Both the position numbers and the translations under genes were made by a program. From Bacteroidales bacterium KHT7 (GTDB taxonomy: Bacteria; Bacteroidota; Bacteroidia; Bacteroidales; Bacteroidaceae), in contig FNBQ01000003.1 of assembly GCA_900102385.1 (NCBI GenBank), forward strand, positions 6,787-70,786: 64,000 bases of DNA, in the 5' to 3' direction. The stretch's first letter is position 1. Each line of letters opens with the position of its first letter. The notes under the pieces were generated by a model that was given only the letters and a program-made list of their open reading frames with translations, did no database searches and was not told where the DNA came from. Positions 28,953-36,403 of this stretch are shown piece after piece.

Positions 28953-28993
28953 AGAACTGAATAGAAAAACAAAACATATATCATTTCAAAATA

Positions 28994-29932
28994 ATGAGCG
29001 AAAGAGCACCTTTTGGAGTATTCTCGGGTACCAAGACAAGATACCTTGCAGAAAAAATTTGCGCAGCCCTCGGCTGTCCGCTTGGTAAGATGGACATCAC
29101 ACACTTTGCAGATGGCGAGTTTGCCGTCTCATTCGAGGAGTCTATCCGTGGAAAAGTAGTTTTCCTTGTACAGTCAACCTTCCCAAACTCTGACAACCTG
29201 ATGGAGTTGCTGCTTATGATCGATGCAGCCAAGAGAGCATCGGCAAAGAGCATCGTTGCCGTTGTGCCTTACTTCGGATGGGCACGACAGGACCGTAAGG
29301 ACAAGCCAAGAGTTTCTATCGGCGCAAAACTGGTTGCCGACCTGCTGAGCGTTGCCGGCATCGACCGCCTCATAACAATGGATCTGCATGCAGATCAGGA
29401 GCAGGGATTCTTTGATGTTCCGGTAGACCATCTGTACGCATCGACAGTTATGATGCCATACGTTCAGAGCATGAAACTGAAGGACCTCTGCATTGCAGCC
29501 CCTGATGTTGGCGGCTCTAAGCGTGCCAACACATACGCAAAATACTTCAACTGCCCTCTTGTGCTTTGCAACAAGACACGCGCAAAGGCTAACGTTGTAG
29601 CAACAATGCAGGTTATTGGCGACGTAAAGGGCAAGGATGTTATCATCGTTGACGATATGGTTGATACAGCCGGCACAATAACAAAGGCCGCAAACATCAT
29701 GAAGGAGCAGGGTGCAAACTCGGTTCGCGCCATCGCATCGCACTGCATCATGAGCGGTCCGGCAAGCGACCGTGTTCAGGATTCAGCCCTCGAAGAGATA
29801 ATCTTCACAGACTCAATTCCATACACCGACCGCTGCGCCAAGGTTAAGCAGATCTCGGTAGCCGAGATGTTTGCCGAGACTATCCGTCGCGTTATGGACA
29901 ATGAATCAATCAGTTCACAGTACCTTATTTAA
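28994..29932 (+). CDS. prs: ribose-phosphate pyrophosphokinase (PRPP synthase)
   Basis: A 312-residue enzyme that makes PRPP from ribose 5-phosphate and ATP. The GTKTRYLAEKI N-terminal region, the flexible ATP loop FGWARQDRKDKPR, the MDLHADQEQGFFD segment and the PRPP-binding VIIVDDMVDTAGT motif are present. Length is typical. It may be co-transcribed with the upstream TenI-like gene; no separate promoter is obvious. A terminator follows. Confidence 0.97.
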   Translation: MSERAPFGVFSGTKTRYLAEKICAALGCPLGKMDITHFADGEFAVSFEESIRGKVVFLVQSTFPNSDNLMELLLMIDAAKRASAKSIVAVVPYFGWARQDRKDKPRVSIGAKLVADLLSVAGIDRLITMDLHADQEQGFFDVPVDHLYASTVMMPYVQSMKLKDLCIAAPDVGGSKRANTYAKYFNCPLVLCNKTRAKANVVATMQVIGDVKGKDVIIVDDMVDTAGTITKAANIMKEQGANSVRAIASHCIMSGPASDRVQDSALEEIIFTDSIPYTDRCAKVKQISVAEMFAETIRRVMDNESISSQYLI

Positions 29933-29956
29933 TCAGAACTGATTCTCAACAAGATA

Positions 29957-29997
29957 CAAAATCCGGATGCATTTGCTTGATGTGTCCGGATTTTTTT
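29957..29997 (+). terminator. prs terminator
   Basis: AAATCCGGA (29958-29966) pairs with TCCGGATTT (29985-29993), followed by a T-run. Confidence 0.85.
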
Positions 29998-30010
29998 CAG
30001 AATCCACAAT

Positions 30011-30805
30011 ATGATAAACAAACTATTAGTCATAATCTTTGCCTTCACCTTGTGCAATAACGCCAATGCTAAATGTAAAGCCGATTTGTTTGCCGACAAA
30101 GTAAACATCAGCATTTGGATAAATGGCATATTTTTCGAAAGCAACTTTACAATTACCGAAAATCAACTTGTTTACAGTCGAAAATATTGCAACGTTGAAA
30201 AACAGAAATCAAACAACAACGGGAAAATACGCAAGATTGTTTTAGACAACGATTCGGCTAAAACATGTATCGAATACGCAAGAAATCTGTTCTTCGAACA
30301 CAATAGACATCTCGTAAGAAGCACGAAATCAGAAGAGAAATCATACGATACGCCAATAATCAAAATAACCTACTACAAAGGAAAAGACATCATACTAAAA
30401 AAGTGTTTCCTGTATTCAGAAAAACTTGCAGAATACGACGAACAGTTCACCTTTATGTACCAGTTTTTCAATTCGATAATAAATAAGGAGAACAAAATTG
30501 TCGGCTACAAAGAAAGTGAGTTTTTCTGGCTTGAATATGACAATATTGACATGTTTCAGCAAACAGAAATAAACCGCAAGACTCAAGAGGTTTTCAGCAA
30601 TGATTCATACGGAACAATACTAATCTTAAAAAAGTTAGCAGAATACAAAGAAGAACTCAACAAAAAATACAACAAGAAAAGGTTCAATTCGGCAAAACGA
30701 ATTAAGCATAAAATCCAGAAAACAAGAAAGAAAAACCTTAAACCCAAATCGGTCATTAGAAATTTTGCCTTACATAATGTTCAGATAAGTGTTCGGAGCC
30801 TATAA
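30011..30805 (+). CDS. secreted hypothetical protein whose C-terminus is supplied by an inverted-repeat element
   Basis: A 264-residue AT-rich protein with a signal peptide (FAFTLCNNANA). No domain is recognised. The C-terminal third is strongly Lys/Arg-rich (KKYNKKRFNSAKRIKHKIQ). The last 21 residues, from KPKSVIRN on, are encoded by the left arm of the inverted-repeat element at 30741-30896. The natural C-terminus has therefore probably been replaced or extended by insertion. Base composition is lower in GC than the flanking prs gene, consistent with accessory DNA. Confidence 0.6.
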   Translation: MINKLLVIIFAFTLCNNANAKCKADLFADKVNISIWINGIFFESNFTITENQLVYSRKYCNVEKQKSNNNGKIRKIVLDNDSAKTCIEYARNLFFEHNRHLVRSTKSEEKSYDTPIIKITYYKGKDIILKKCFLYSEKLAEYDEQFTFMYQFFNSIINKENKIVGYKESEFFWLEYDNIDMFQQTEINRKTQEVFSNDSYGTILILKKLAEYKEELNKKYNKKRFNSAKRIKHKIQKTRKKNLKPKSVIRNFALHNVQISVRSL

Positions 30806-30896
30806 AAATATAAGCGAAAATTGCTAATGATTGACTCTGAATAATTAAACCAACTTACATTTTGCTACTTATTTTTTCTAATGACCGTTTTGGGTT
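30741..30896. mobile_element. 156-bp inverted-repeat (MITE-like) element, copy 1
   Basis: The left arm AACCCAAATCGGTCATTAGA (30741-30760, plus AA) is matched by its reverse complement at 30875-30896 with one mismatch over 22 bp. The interior is AT-rich and non-coding. The ends match those of a second element at 33166-33347, which shows they are one family. There is no transposase inside. It ends the upstream ORF. Confidence 0.75.
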
Positions 30897-31036
30897 AAAA
30901 AACAAAAAAGATATTACAACAGAAACATAAAGAATCTGTCGCCAACATCATCAGTATAAAAACCGAAAAATCCATCATCACAATTCTTCAGTTTGAATTT
31001 TGATGATAGATTTTCAGCCTTTTCACCGAGAAGAAG

Positions 31037-31342
31037 TCAAATCTCGAAGTCGAGGCACGAACGCTGAACGGTGTAAGGTCGAACCTTTCCGTTTGCCACG
31101 GCAACGTGTTCTGGGTGAACGGCGTAATTCTTCAGAGCCTCCTCGGATTCGAGCGTGCTGTCGAGCATCACGTCGGCATTTGACGATGCCAGACGACCGT
31201 CGATGTTAACCTTCACGTCAATAAGTCCCGGAACCTTGCCGACCAAGCCTTCGAGTCCTTCCTTTATACCTTTCTTAACACTCGACTTCTCCTCTTCTGA
31301 GAGTTCGGAACTCAATGTCCACAAAATTATATGCTTTACCAT
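31037..31342 (-). CDS. Dabb-type stress-responsive A/B barrel protein
   Basis: A 101-residue protein of the Dabb (dimeric alpha/beta barrel) family. It has the MVKHIILWTL start, EGLEGLVGKVPGLIDVKVNID and the late YAVHPEHVAVANGKVRPYT with the family HPxH-type motif. Members are small dimers, often stress-linked or catalytic in plants and bacteria; the role here is unknown. ATG 31342 is chosen because the -7 box TACATTTG (complement of 31384-31391) lies within the longer frame. It probably forms a single-gene unit. Confidence 0.88.
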   Translation of the reverse strand: MVKHIILWTLSSELSEEEKSSVKKGIKEGLEGLVGKVPGLIDVKVNIDGRLASSNADVMLDSTLESEEALKNYAVHPEHVAVANGKVRPYTVQRSCLDFEI

Positions 31343-31491
31343 AATCTTATATTTTAATTTGTTATTTGTGAAAATTACATCTGCAAATGTAAGAAAAAAA
31401 ATCAACATCACGCAGCACTTTCGGCTTATGATGTTACGTCAAATCGACTTTAATTCACCTATATTCGTTGTAAACCTTCACTAAATATACG

Positions 31492-31634
31492 GCTTATGTG
31501 CGGCTTGCTTCTCCGAATCTTCCTCGAACCTTCTCCGTACCTTCCCCGTAGCTACTCCCTTACCATCCCCTTACTTTCGGCTTACTAACGGCTTACCATC
31601 GGCTTGGCATCGGCTTACTTCAATATAGCTTGCC
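31492..31634. repeat. degenerate 11-bp tandem array (copy B)
   Basis: Thirteen consecutive 11-bp units can be marked, for example CGAATCTTCCT, CGAACCTTCTC, CGTACCTTCCC, GCTTACTAACG, GCTTACCATCG and GCTTGGCATCG. The period is kept strictly while the sequence drifts. It is the same kind of unit as in copies A and C. Confidence 0.85.
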
Positions 31635-31783
31635 TCAATGTAAAATCTATCTTGATGTGAATTTTCAACTTTCTCTACTAAAGAAATTGTCAATTGTCAC
31701 CTGTCATTTGTGGATTGCTTAAGTTTTTTCAACTTTCAAGTTTCAATTCTCAACTAAGAAAATTATCAATTGTGAATTGTAAA
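31620..31783. repeat. composite repeat copy B: conserved core plus 7-bp array
   Basis: The core at 31620-31677 (AATATAGCTTGCCTC then ATGTAAAATCTA) matches the complement of 59540-59598 at about 51 of 58 positions by hand count. It is followed by 7-bp units (CAATTGT, CACCTGT, CATTTGT) at about 31688-31718 and a tail CAACTTTCAAGTTTCAATTC also shared with copy C. There is no gene in 31343-31863 apart from this element and the permease promoter. Confidence 0.85.
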
Positions 31784-31824
31784 CCCATCGGCGTTTTTGC
31801 CTTTCACTTGCAAGAATTATTGCA

Positions 31825-31832
31825 TACCTTTG
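31825..31832 (+). promoter_or_regulatory. -7 box of the permease gene
   Basis: TACCTTTG, 31 bp before the ATG. TTTG at 31796-31799 is 25 bp away, longer than usual. Confidence 0.5.
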
Positions 31833-31863
31833 CAACCAGAAAACAAAAAAAACGAAATACATT

Positions 31864-33162
31864 ATGCACGAAATTATTCACCTCATCAACGAGATGTCGC
31901 CCTACCTTCTTCTGGGCTTCCTTCTTGCCGGACTGATGCATTCGTTTATTCCCGGCTGGTATTACACAAAGTTTCTTGCCAAGAAATCATTCAAAAGCGT
32001 TATAAACGCTGCACTCTTCGGCATTCCGCTGCCGCTCTGCTCGTGCGGAGTAATTCCGACGGCAATGTCGCTGCGCAAGGAAGGAGCATCGAAAGGCGCG
32101 GTAGCCTCGTTCCTAATTGCCACTCCGCAGACGGGCGTAGACAGCATAATTGCCACATTCAGTCTGATGGGACTACCGTTCGCCATCGTCCGCCCAATAG
32201 CCGCTCTTCTGACTGCCGTTTTTGGAGGAGCAATGGTTAATACAACCGATGACTGCAAGGAGAAACCTGTAGAGACAAGCGGTAAACACAACGACCACAA
32301 ACACGAGGGATTTATTGATAAACTGCGCGAGGCACTGGAATATGCCTACATCGAGATGATGGAAGACATTGGCAAATGGCTTGTAATCGGTCTTGTGATA
32401 GCCGGACTGATTACAGTCTTCGTCCCAGCCGAAATGTTTGCCATCTTCAACGGAAACACGCTCGCATCTATGCTATTGGTTCTGTGCATCGCCCTTCCAA
32501 TGTACCTGTGTGCCACCGGAAGCATTCCGATTGCCGTGGCTCTGATGATGAAGGGGCTTACTCCGGGCGCGGCACTCGTTCTGCTGATGGCTGGTCCTGC
32601 ATGCAACTTTGCATCAATGCTGGTAATCCGAAAGGTGCTTGGCGTGCGCACTCTCATCACCTATTTGGCATCAATAATCGTCGGCTCGATAGCCTTTGGA
32701 TATATGATTGACTATCTTCAGTATAACGGAATAGTCGATTTTCTTGAGCACCTCACCTACCAGCAGGCTTGCTGCACCGAAGGCGACGGCTGGTTCGAGT
32801 GGGCTTGCACTATTCTGATGATTCTGATGCTGATAAACGCCATCGTTCTGCCAAAACTCGGACTTCGCAAGGCACACCACTGCCATTGTCACGACGGGCA
32901 TCATCACGATGAGGACAGCTGTTCGTGCGGATGTGAATCAGACGAGTGCCACAGCGAACAGAATGTAGTAAAATACATTGTTGAGGGCATGAACTGCAAC
33001 CACTGCCGCATGAATGCCGAGAAAGCCTTGCAGCAAGTCGAGGGAGTTGAGAGCGCAACGGTAGACTTGGCATCGAAAGAGGCTGTAGTTAAGGGCTCTG
33101 CCACCGAGGAACAACTCAAACAAGCCATCGAAGCTATAGGCTTCGAACTGAAAAAGGCATAA
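31864..33162 (+). CDS. SO_0444-type Cu/Zn efflux permease with C-terminal HMA domain
   Basis: A 432-residue permease with about eight to ten membrane segments in two homologous halves: PLPLCSCGVIP (55-65) in the first and CIALPMYLCATGSIPIA in the second, the latter followed by a GPACNFASM segment. A His/Cys-rich linker (HHCHCHDGHHHDEDSCSCGC) leads to an HMA metal-binding domain with GMNCNHC (about 375-381). The cysteines in both membrane halves and the metal domain point to soft-metal or zinc export, though the true substrate is not proven. Inverted-repeat element 2 begins 4 bp after the stop. Confidence 0.88.
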   Translation: MHEIIHLINEMSPYLLLGFLLAGLMHSFIPGWYYTKFLAKKSFKSVINAALFGIPLPLCSCGVIPTAMSLRKEGASKGAVASFLIATPQTGVDSIIATFSLMGLPFAIVRPIAALLTAVFGGAMVNTTDDCKEKPVETSGKHNDHKHEGFIDKLREALEYAYIEMMEDIGKWLVIGLVIAGLITVFVPAEMFAIFNGNTLASMLLVLCIALPMYLCATGSIPIAVALMMKGLTPGAALVLLMAGPACNFASMLVIRKVLGVRTLITYLASIIVGSIAFGYMIDYLQYNGIVDFLEHLTYQQACCTEGDGWFEWACTILMILMLINAIVLPKLGLRKAHHCHCHDGHHHDEDSCSCGCESDECHSEQNVVKYIVEGMNCNHCRMNAEKALQQVEGVESATVDLASKEAVVKGSATEEQLKQAIEAIGFELKKA

Positions 33163-33165
33163 ATA

Positions 33166-33349
33166 AACCCAAATCGGTCGTTAGAAGTTCATAAATTCGT
33201 GGTTAAGTTTGTAAAGCCTTGAAAGTAAGGTGCTTGTAAAGTCGTTTTTCTAATGGCGGTCATTAGATAATTCAATTTATAAAGTGTTTGTTATCAAACG
33301 GTTATGAAAGCAACCACGAAAATAGCCATCCTAATAACCGATTTGGGAT
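33166..33349. mobile_element. inverted-repeat (MITE-like) element, copy 2
   Basis: The left end AACCCAAATCGGTCGTTAG (33166-33184) pairs with CTAATAACCGATTTGGG (33331-33347), two mismatches. An internal palindrome TCTAATG/CATTAGA lies near 33248-33266. It is non-coding and starts just after the permease stop. It shares its termini with copy 1 at 30741-30896, but the interior differs and is longer. Confidence 0.7.
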
Positions 33350-33353
33350 AAAG

Positions 33354-33398
33354 AAAAAAACGTAGAATTTCACTTTGTTACGAAATTCTACGTTTTTT
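33354..33398. terminator. bidirectional terminator
   Basis: AAAAAACGTAGAATTTC pairs with GAAATTCTACGTTTTTT. It lies directly after the TAG at 33404 that ends the restored reading frame of the neighbouring pseudogene, which supports 33404 as the original gene end. Confidence 0.88.
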
Positions 33399-33403
33399 CA
33401 ATT

Positions 33404-34093
33404 CTACAATCTGAAATAAACACCCATTGTAAATTCCGACTTCATCTTTAAGTCAACAATTGTACTCCAATTCTTTTCATCCAACAATTCATTCTTGGCA
33501 CGAACAAAACTCTAATTGCCAAGATGAGCCTCGAAACTAACGCCATCGCTAATCTTGTAAGAAAGTCCTGGACTGACGAAAGCGCCATAGCCGTAAATCT
33601 TATAATCCGCTTTTGTATAATTAACTTTTATATTCTTTGACGAATCGTCATAATAAAAAGAATCATCTGAAATATTTAAATAGCAATAACCTTCAGTCAA
33701 AAAATCATAAACATGAGAAATATTATACGCAAGCACCGCATCGACAAAGAGACCAAGATTGCCGACCTTGGCAAACTTGCAGCGCACAAAAGGAGCAATC
33801 TCCCACATCGTGGTCTTTTTTTTGTCAGTGGTAACGTATAGTTCTCTGTATCTTCCTTGTCCGTCATCAAGCAAGTTCCACCTTTTAGACGAAGTGGTGT
33901 AATTGGTGTGCTGATAGCCAAATGACATACCAATCGACCACGTTTTGTTCAGATCATAGAATAATTCAGGCGAACAAGTAAAGGCTTTGTTTGGCTTTGC
34001 ATAATAGTAACCCACTTCGCCACCAATCCAAAGTTGAGCCTTGACAGACATAGCAAAAAACACAGCAAACGCCACAAGTAATGTTTTTTTCAT
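33404..34093 (-). pseudogene. outer-membrane beta-barrel protein, interrupted by in-frame amber codon
   Basis: A signal peptide (MSVKAQ) and a porin-like barrel closely related to the intact neighbour at 34309-34878: QLWIGGEVGYY, SPELFYDLNKTWSIGM, APFVRCKFAKVGNLGLFVD, SPGLSYKISDGVSFEAHLGN. A TAG at 33512-33514 follows HLGN exactly where the paralog has Leu (HLGNLSY). Reading on in the same frame gives SFVRAKNELLDEKN and ends in EFTMGVYFRL, matching the paralog's AFTFGVYFKF. A single base change of a leucine codon explains it. As it stands the protein lacks its last barrel strands. Its promoter is intact. Confidence 0.85.
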
Positions 34094-34151
34094 GATTTTT
34101 TCTGTATTAAATCAGTTTATAAGTTTTATTTCAGTTTTTGCAATAGTTCAG

Positions 34152-34181
34152 CAAAAATACATTATTTTCAAAAAGCACCAA
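34152..34181 (-). promoter_or_regulatory. promoter of the interrupted barrel gene
   Basis: On the minus strand TTG (complement of 34179-34181) and TATTTTTG (complement of 34152-34159) are 19 bp apart. Confidence 0.65.
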
Positions 34182-34243
34182 GGAAATTATTGAAGATAAT
34201 ACATTTTTTTTATTTCATCCATAGAAAAAAATGAACGAAGTCA

Positions 34244-34286
34244 AAAAAATCGCTACCGTCTTTTTCCAAAAACAGTAGCGATTTAT
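34244..34286 (-). terminator. terminator of the intact barrel gene
   Basis: AATCGCTAC (34250-34258) pairs with GTAGCGATT (34277-34285). The T-run follows on the minus strand. Confidence 0.8.
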
Positions 34287-34308
34287 ATTTTGTTTTCTAT
34301 CGTTCAAA

Positions 34309-34878
34309 TTAGAACTTGAAGTAAACACCGAAAGTGAATGCAGATGCAGCCTTAAGTTCGAAAGCATTAGTCTTTTCATCACCCTGCTTTGCGAACATAT
34401 ATGACAAATTGCCAAGGTGTGCATCGAAGCAAACATTGTCGCTAACCTCGTATGAAAGCCCCGGTCTTACGAAAACGCCATAGCCCTCAGCATTATCAGC
34501 ACCAGTTGAATTGAAATGTACTGACTCATAAGCCAAACCACCATCAAGGAAGAACTTAACATCGCCAGCCTCAGCAAACTTGTAACGAGCAAATGGCTCA
34601 ACAGACCAAGCGTTTGTTGTAACAGAGCTACTATTGTTTGAGTGCTTGAAACCAAGAGCAAAACCAAGTGACCAGTTGTCGTTCAAATCGTAAACCAACT
34701 CAGGCTTGAAAGTAAAGCCACTGTTGTCAGCTATGGTTTGAGTTGTAGTTGTATTATAAACCGTCTGCTCAATCTTTGTCTTACTTGAATTGTAACCAAG
34801 TTCACCACCGACCCAAAGCTGAGCCTTTGCAGTTGTTGCAGCAAGTGCGATAACTGCCATCAAGAAAAATTTCTTCAT
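34309..34878 (-). CDS. outer-membrane beta-barrel protein (OmpA/opacity-like barrel)
   Basis: A 189-residue protein with a signal peptide (AATTAKAQ) and alternating aromatic/hydrophobic strands: LWVGGELGYNSSK, WSLGFALGFKHSN, PFARYKFAEAG, VRPGLSYEVSDNV. It ends with FTFGVYFKF, a terminal aromatic residue as expected for an outer-membrane barrel assembled by BAM. It probably has eight strands. The function is unknown. It is the intact sister of the broken gene at 33404-34093. Confidence 0.82.
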   Translation of the reverse strand: MKKFFLMAVIALAATTAKAQLWVGGELGYNSSKTKIEQTVYNTTTTQTIADNSGFTFKPELVYDLNDNWSLGFALGFKHSNNSSSVTTNAWSVEPFARYKFAEAGDVKFFLDGGLAYESVHFNSTGADNAEGYGVFVRPGLSYEVSDNVCFDAHLGNLSYMFAKQGDEKTNAFELKAASAFTFGVYFKF

Positions 34879-34924
34879 GTTAATTGTTTTTAATAATTTA
34901 ACAAATCCTTTATATTTTGCTCGG

Positions 34925-34954
34925 CAAAACTAAAGCATAAATGACAAATATCAA
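34925..34954 (-). promoter_or_regulatory. promoter of the intact barrel gene
   Basis: On the minus strand TTG (complement of 34952-34954) and TAGTTTTG (complement of 34925-34932) are 19 bp apart. Confidence 0.65.
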
Positions 34955-35017
34955 GTATTCGATACGCCAAAACATGCTTTACAACACGTTTTCTTGACAA
35001 ATATCAAAAAACTGCGC

Positions 35018-35055
35018 AAAAAAGGTCGGCATCTACAAAAAAGCCGACCTTTTAT
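35018..35055 (-). terminator. terminator of the flavin reductase-like gene
   Basis: AAAAGGTCGGC pairs with GCCGACCTTTT, with A/T runs on both sides. Confidence 0.85.
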
Positions 35056-35113
35056 TCTGTTTATTCAATTTTAATGTTACGAATTAAATACAATTCTTCC
35101 ACAAAACAGACGA

Positions 35114-35626
35114 TTATTTTGTATAAACGCTCTCGATTTCAACGATATACAGAGTATGGTCTGTTCCGCCAGCATTGGCGTTGTAGAACTTCTTGTACAA
35201 CTCGGCATCGGCAAAATCAGCCTCAATCATATCCGTAGCGAATAGTTTTCGACAGCAAACGGTCATTCGCGCCTCATCGAAAGTCATTGTTCCATCCTCG
35301 AGTTTCAACGGAGTAAGTCCGGCAAGCGCAACCTTGTCGGTATCTCTTCCGCTCTTACTTCCGCAAATCTGCAATGCTTTTCGGTATTCTTCGGCATAGA
35401 ACGAAAGCGTAAGACGGCTGTTCTGCTCGATAAACTGATGAGTGAATCGCTCCTTGCGCACGAAAAGGAAAGCAACCGGTCTGTTCCAGAGCCAGCCCAT
35501 TCCGCCCCACGAAGCCGTCATGGTGTTAAAGTTGCTGCTGTCGCCAGCGGTTATCAGCATCCATTCCTTATTTATAAGGTCGAACACGTTTTCTTTTGCA
35601 AGAACCTCAAAATTTAATTTGTTCAT
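35114..35626 (-). CDS. flavin reductase-like FMN-binding protein
   Basis: A 170-residue split-barrel flavoprotein. The NTMTASWGGMGWLWNRPVA region binds FMN, and the RKERFTHQFIEQNSRLTLSFY and ICGSKSGRDTDK segments fit the family. It may reduce flavins or act as a small oxidoreductase; the partner is unknown. ATG 35626 is chosen because the -7 box TATTTTTG (complement of 35659-35666) lies inside the longer open frame. A single-gene unit with its own terminator. Confidence 0.88.
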   Translation of the reverse strand: MNKLNFEVLAKENVFDLINKEWMLITAGDSSNFNTMTASWGGMGWLWNRPVAFLFVRKERFTHQFIEQNSRLTLSFYAEEYRKALQICGSKSGRDTDKVALAGLTPLKLEDGTMTFDEARMTVCCRKLFATDMIEADFADAELYKKFYNANAGGTDHTLYIVEIESVYTK

Positions 35627-35772
35627 AATAAATTCATTGTTTTTCGTTATTCGTTGTGCAAAAATAGTCATAAAATCGGTGCATTCATAACTCCGCGAGC
35701 CATTTGTGTGGCAAAACGCCGCAATTTGGCACAAAAAAAGCACCCAACCGACAAATAAATAAAATTATTTTA

Positions 35773-35780
35773 TATTTTTG
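35773..35780 (+). promoter_or_regulatory. -7 box of the lipoprotein gene
   Basis: TATTTTTG, 40 bp upstream of ATG 35821. Confidence 0.6.
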
Positions 35781-35820
35781 TAGCCGATATGTTTAATTAT
35801 TAACAAATTGAAGAAACAAA

Positions 35821-36312
35821 ATGAAGACAATAAAGAAACTGATGATGCTGCTTGTTGCGGTATTCTCACTAATGACATTCTCGGCATGTGATTCCGACAC
35901 AACCACAAGATGGGAACTCGAAGGTGTCTGGACTGGCGACTTTGCTATGCAGCTTTATCTTGGAGGTCATTACAGCAAAGAAGCTTACAAGACAACTCTT
36001 TATTTATACGACAATAGAGAAGGTAAACAGGTTGACTATTACAGAATAGGTAATACCTCAACCATCGACACAAACTACTTTACTTGGGATGTAAGAGGCG
36101 GCAGAATCATAATGAATTATGATGACGGCACAATGCGCGGACAAACAGTAACAATTGACAGTTATACATTGTATAACGGATATTGGGAAGGCATTGTTGA
36201 AGGTCATAACTTTAGAATGTACAAAGAGGCCAGCGCATACGACAGCTACTACGACGACTATTACGCAAAACAGCGCAACAATACATCACTGCAATCAGCA
36301 GAGGAAGAATAA
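35821..36312 (+). CDS. predicted lipoprotein, unknown function
   Basis: A 163-residue protein with a lipoprotein signal (SLMTFSAC, Cys about residue 23). The acidic CDSDTTT just after the cysteine is of the kind linked to surface export in Bacteroidota. The mature part is beta-rich and tyrosine-rich (WELEGVWTGDF, WDVRGGRIIMNYDDGT, NGYWEGIVEGHNF), suggesting a lipocalin-like or small barrel fold. I recognise no family. A bidirectional terminator follows. Confidence 0.72.
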   Translation: MKTIKKLMMLLVAVFSLMTFSACDSDTTTRWELEGVWTGDFAMQLYLGGHYSKEAYKTTLYLYDNREGKQVDYYRIGNTSTIDTNYFTWDVRGGRIIMNYDDGTMRGQTVTIDSYTLYNGYWEGIVEGHNFRMYKEASAYDSYYDDYYAKQRNNTSLQSAEEE

Positions 36313-36315
36313 GAC

Positions 36316-36358
36316 AAAAACTCCTTGCAGAAAAATTCGATTCTGCAAGGAGTTTTTT
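36316..36358. terminator. bidirectional terminator ending the polysaccharide operon
   Basis: AAAAACTCCTTGCAGAA pairs with TTCTGCAAGGAGTTTTT around a short loop. It serves the lipoprotein gene (+) and the long minus-strand operon. Confidence 0.92.
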
Positions 36359-36402
36359 TACAAATTACATCTGCGGATTATTCGCAGGGCAAGACGCCAA
36401 AA
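36358..36402 (-). pseudogene. 3' remnant of a deleted GT2 glycosyltransferase gene
   Basis: Between the stop of the last operon gene (36404) and the terminator, the minus strand reads FWRLALRIIRRCNL-stop. The intact GT2 gene at 39029 ends WRLALRVINKFNL-stop, and 17 bp (CGCAGGGCAAGACGCCA) are identical at 36383-36399 and 39056-39072. This is best explained as the tail of a lost GT2 paralog, left after a deletion or gene replacement. Confidence 0.7.
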
Positions 36403-36403
36403 C

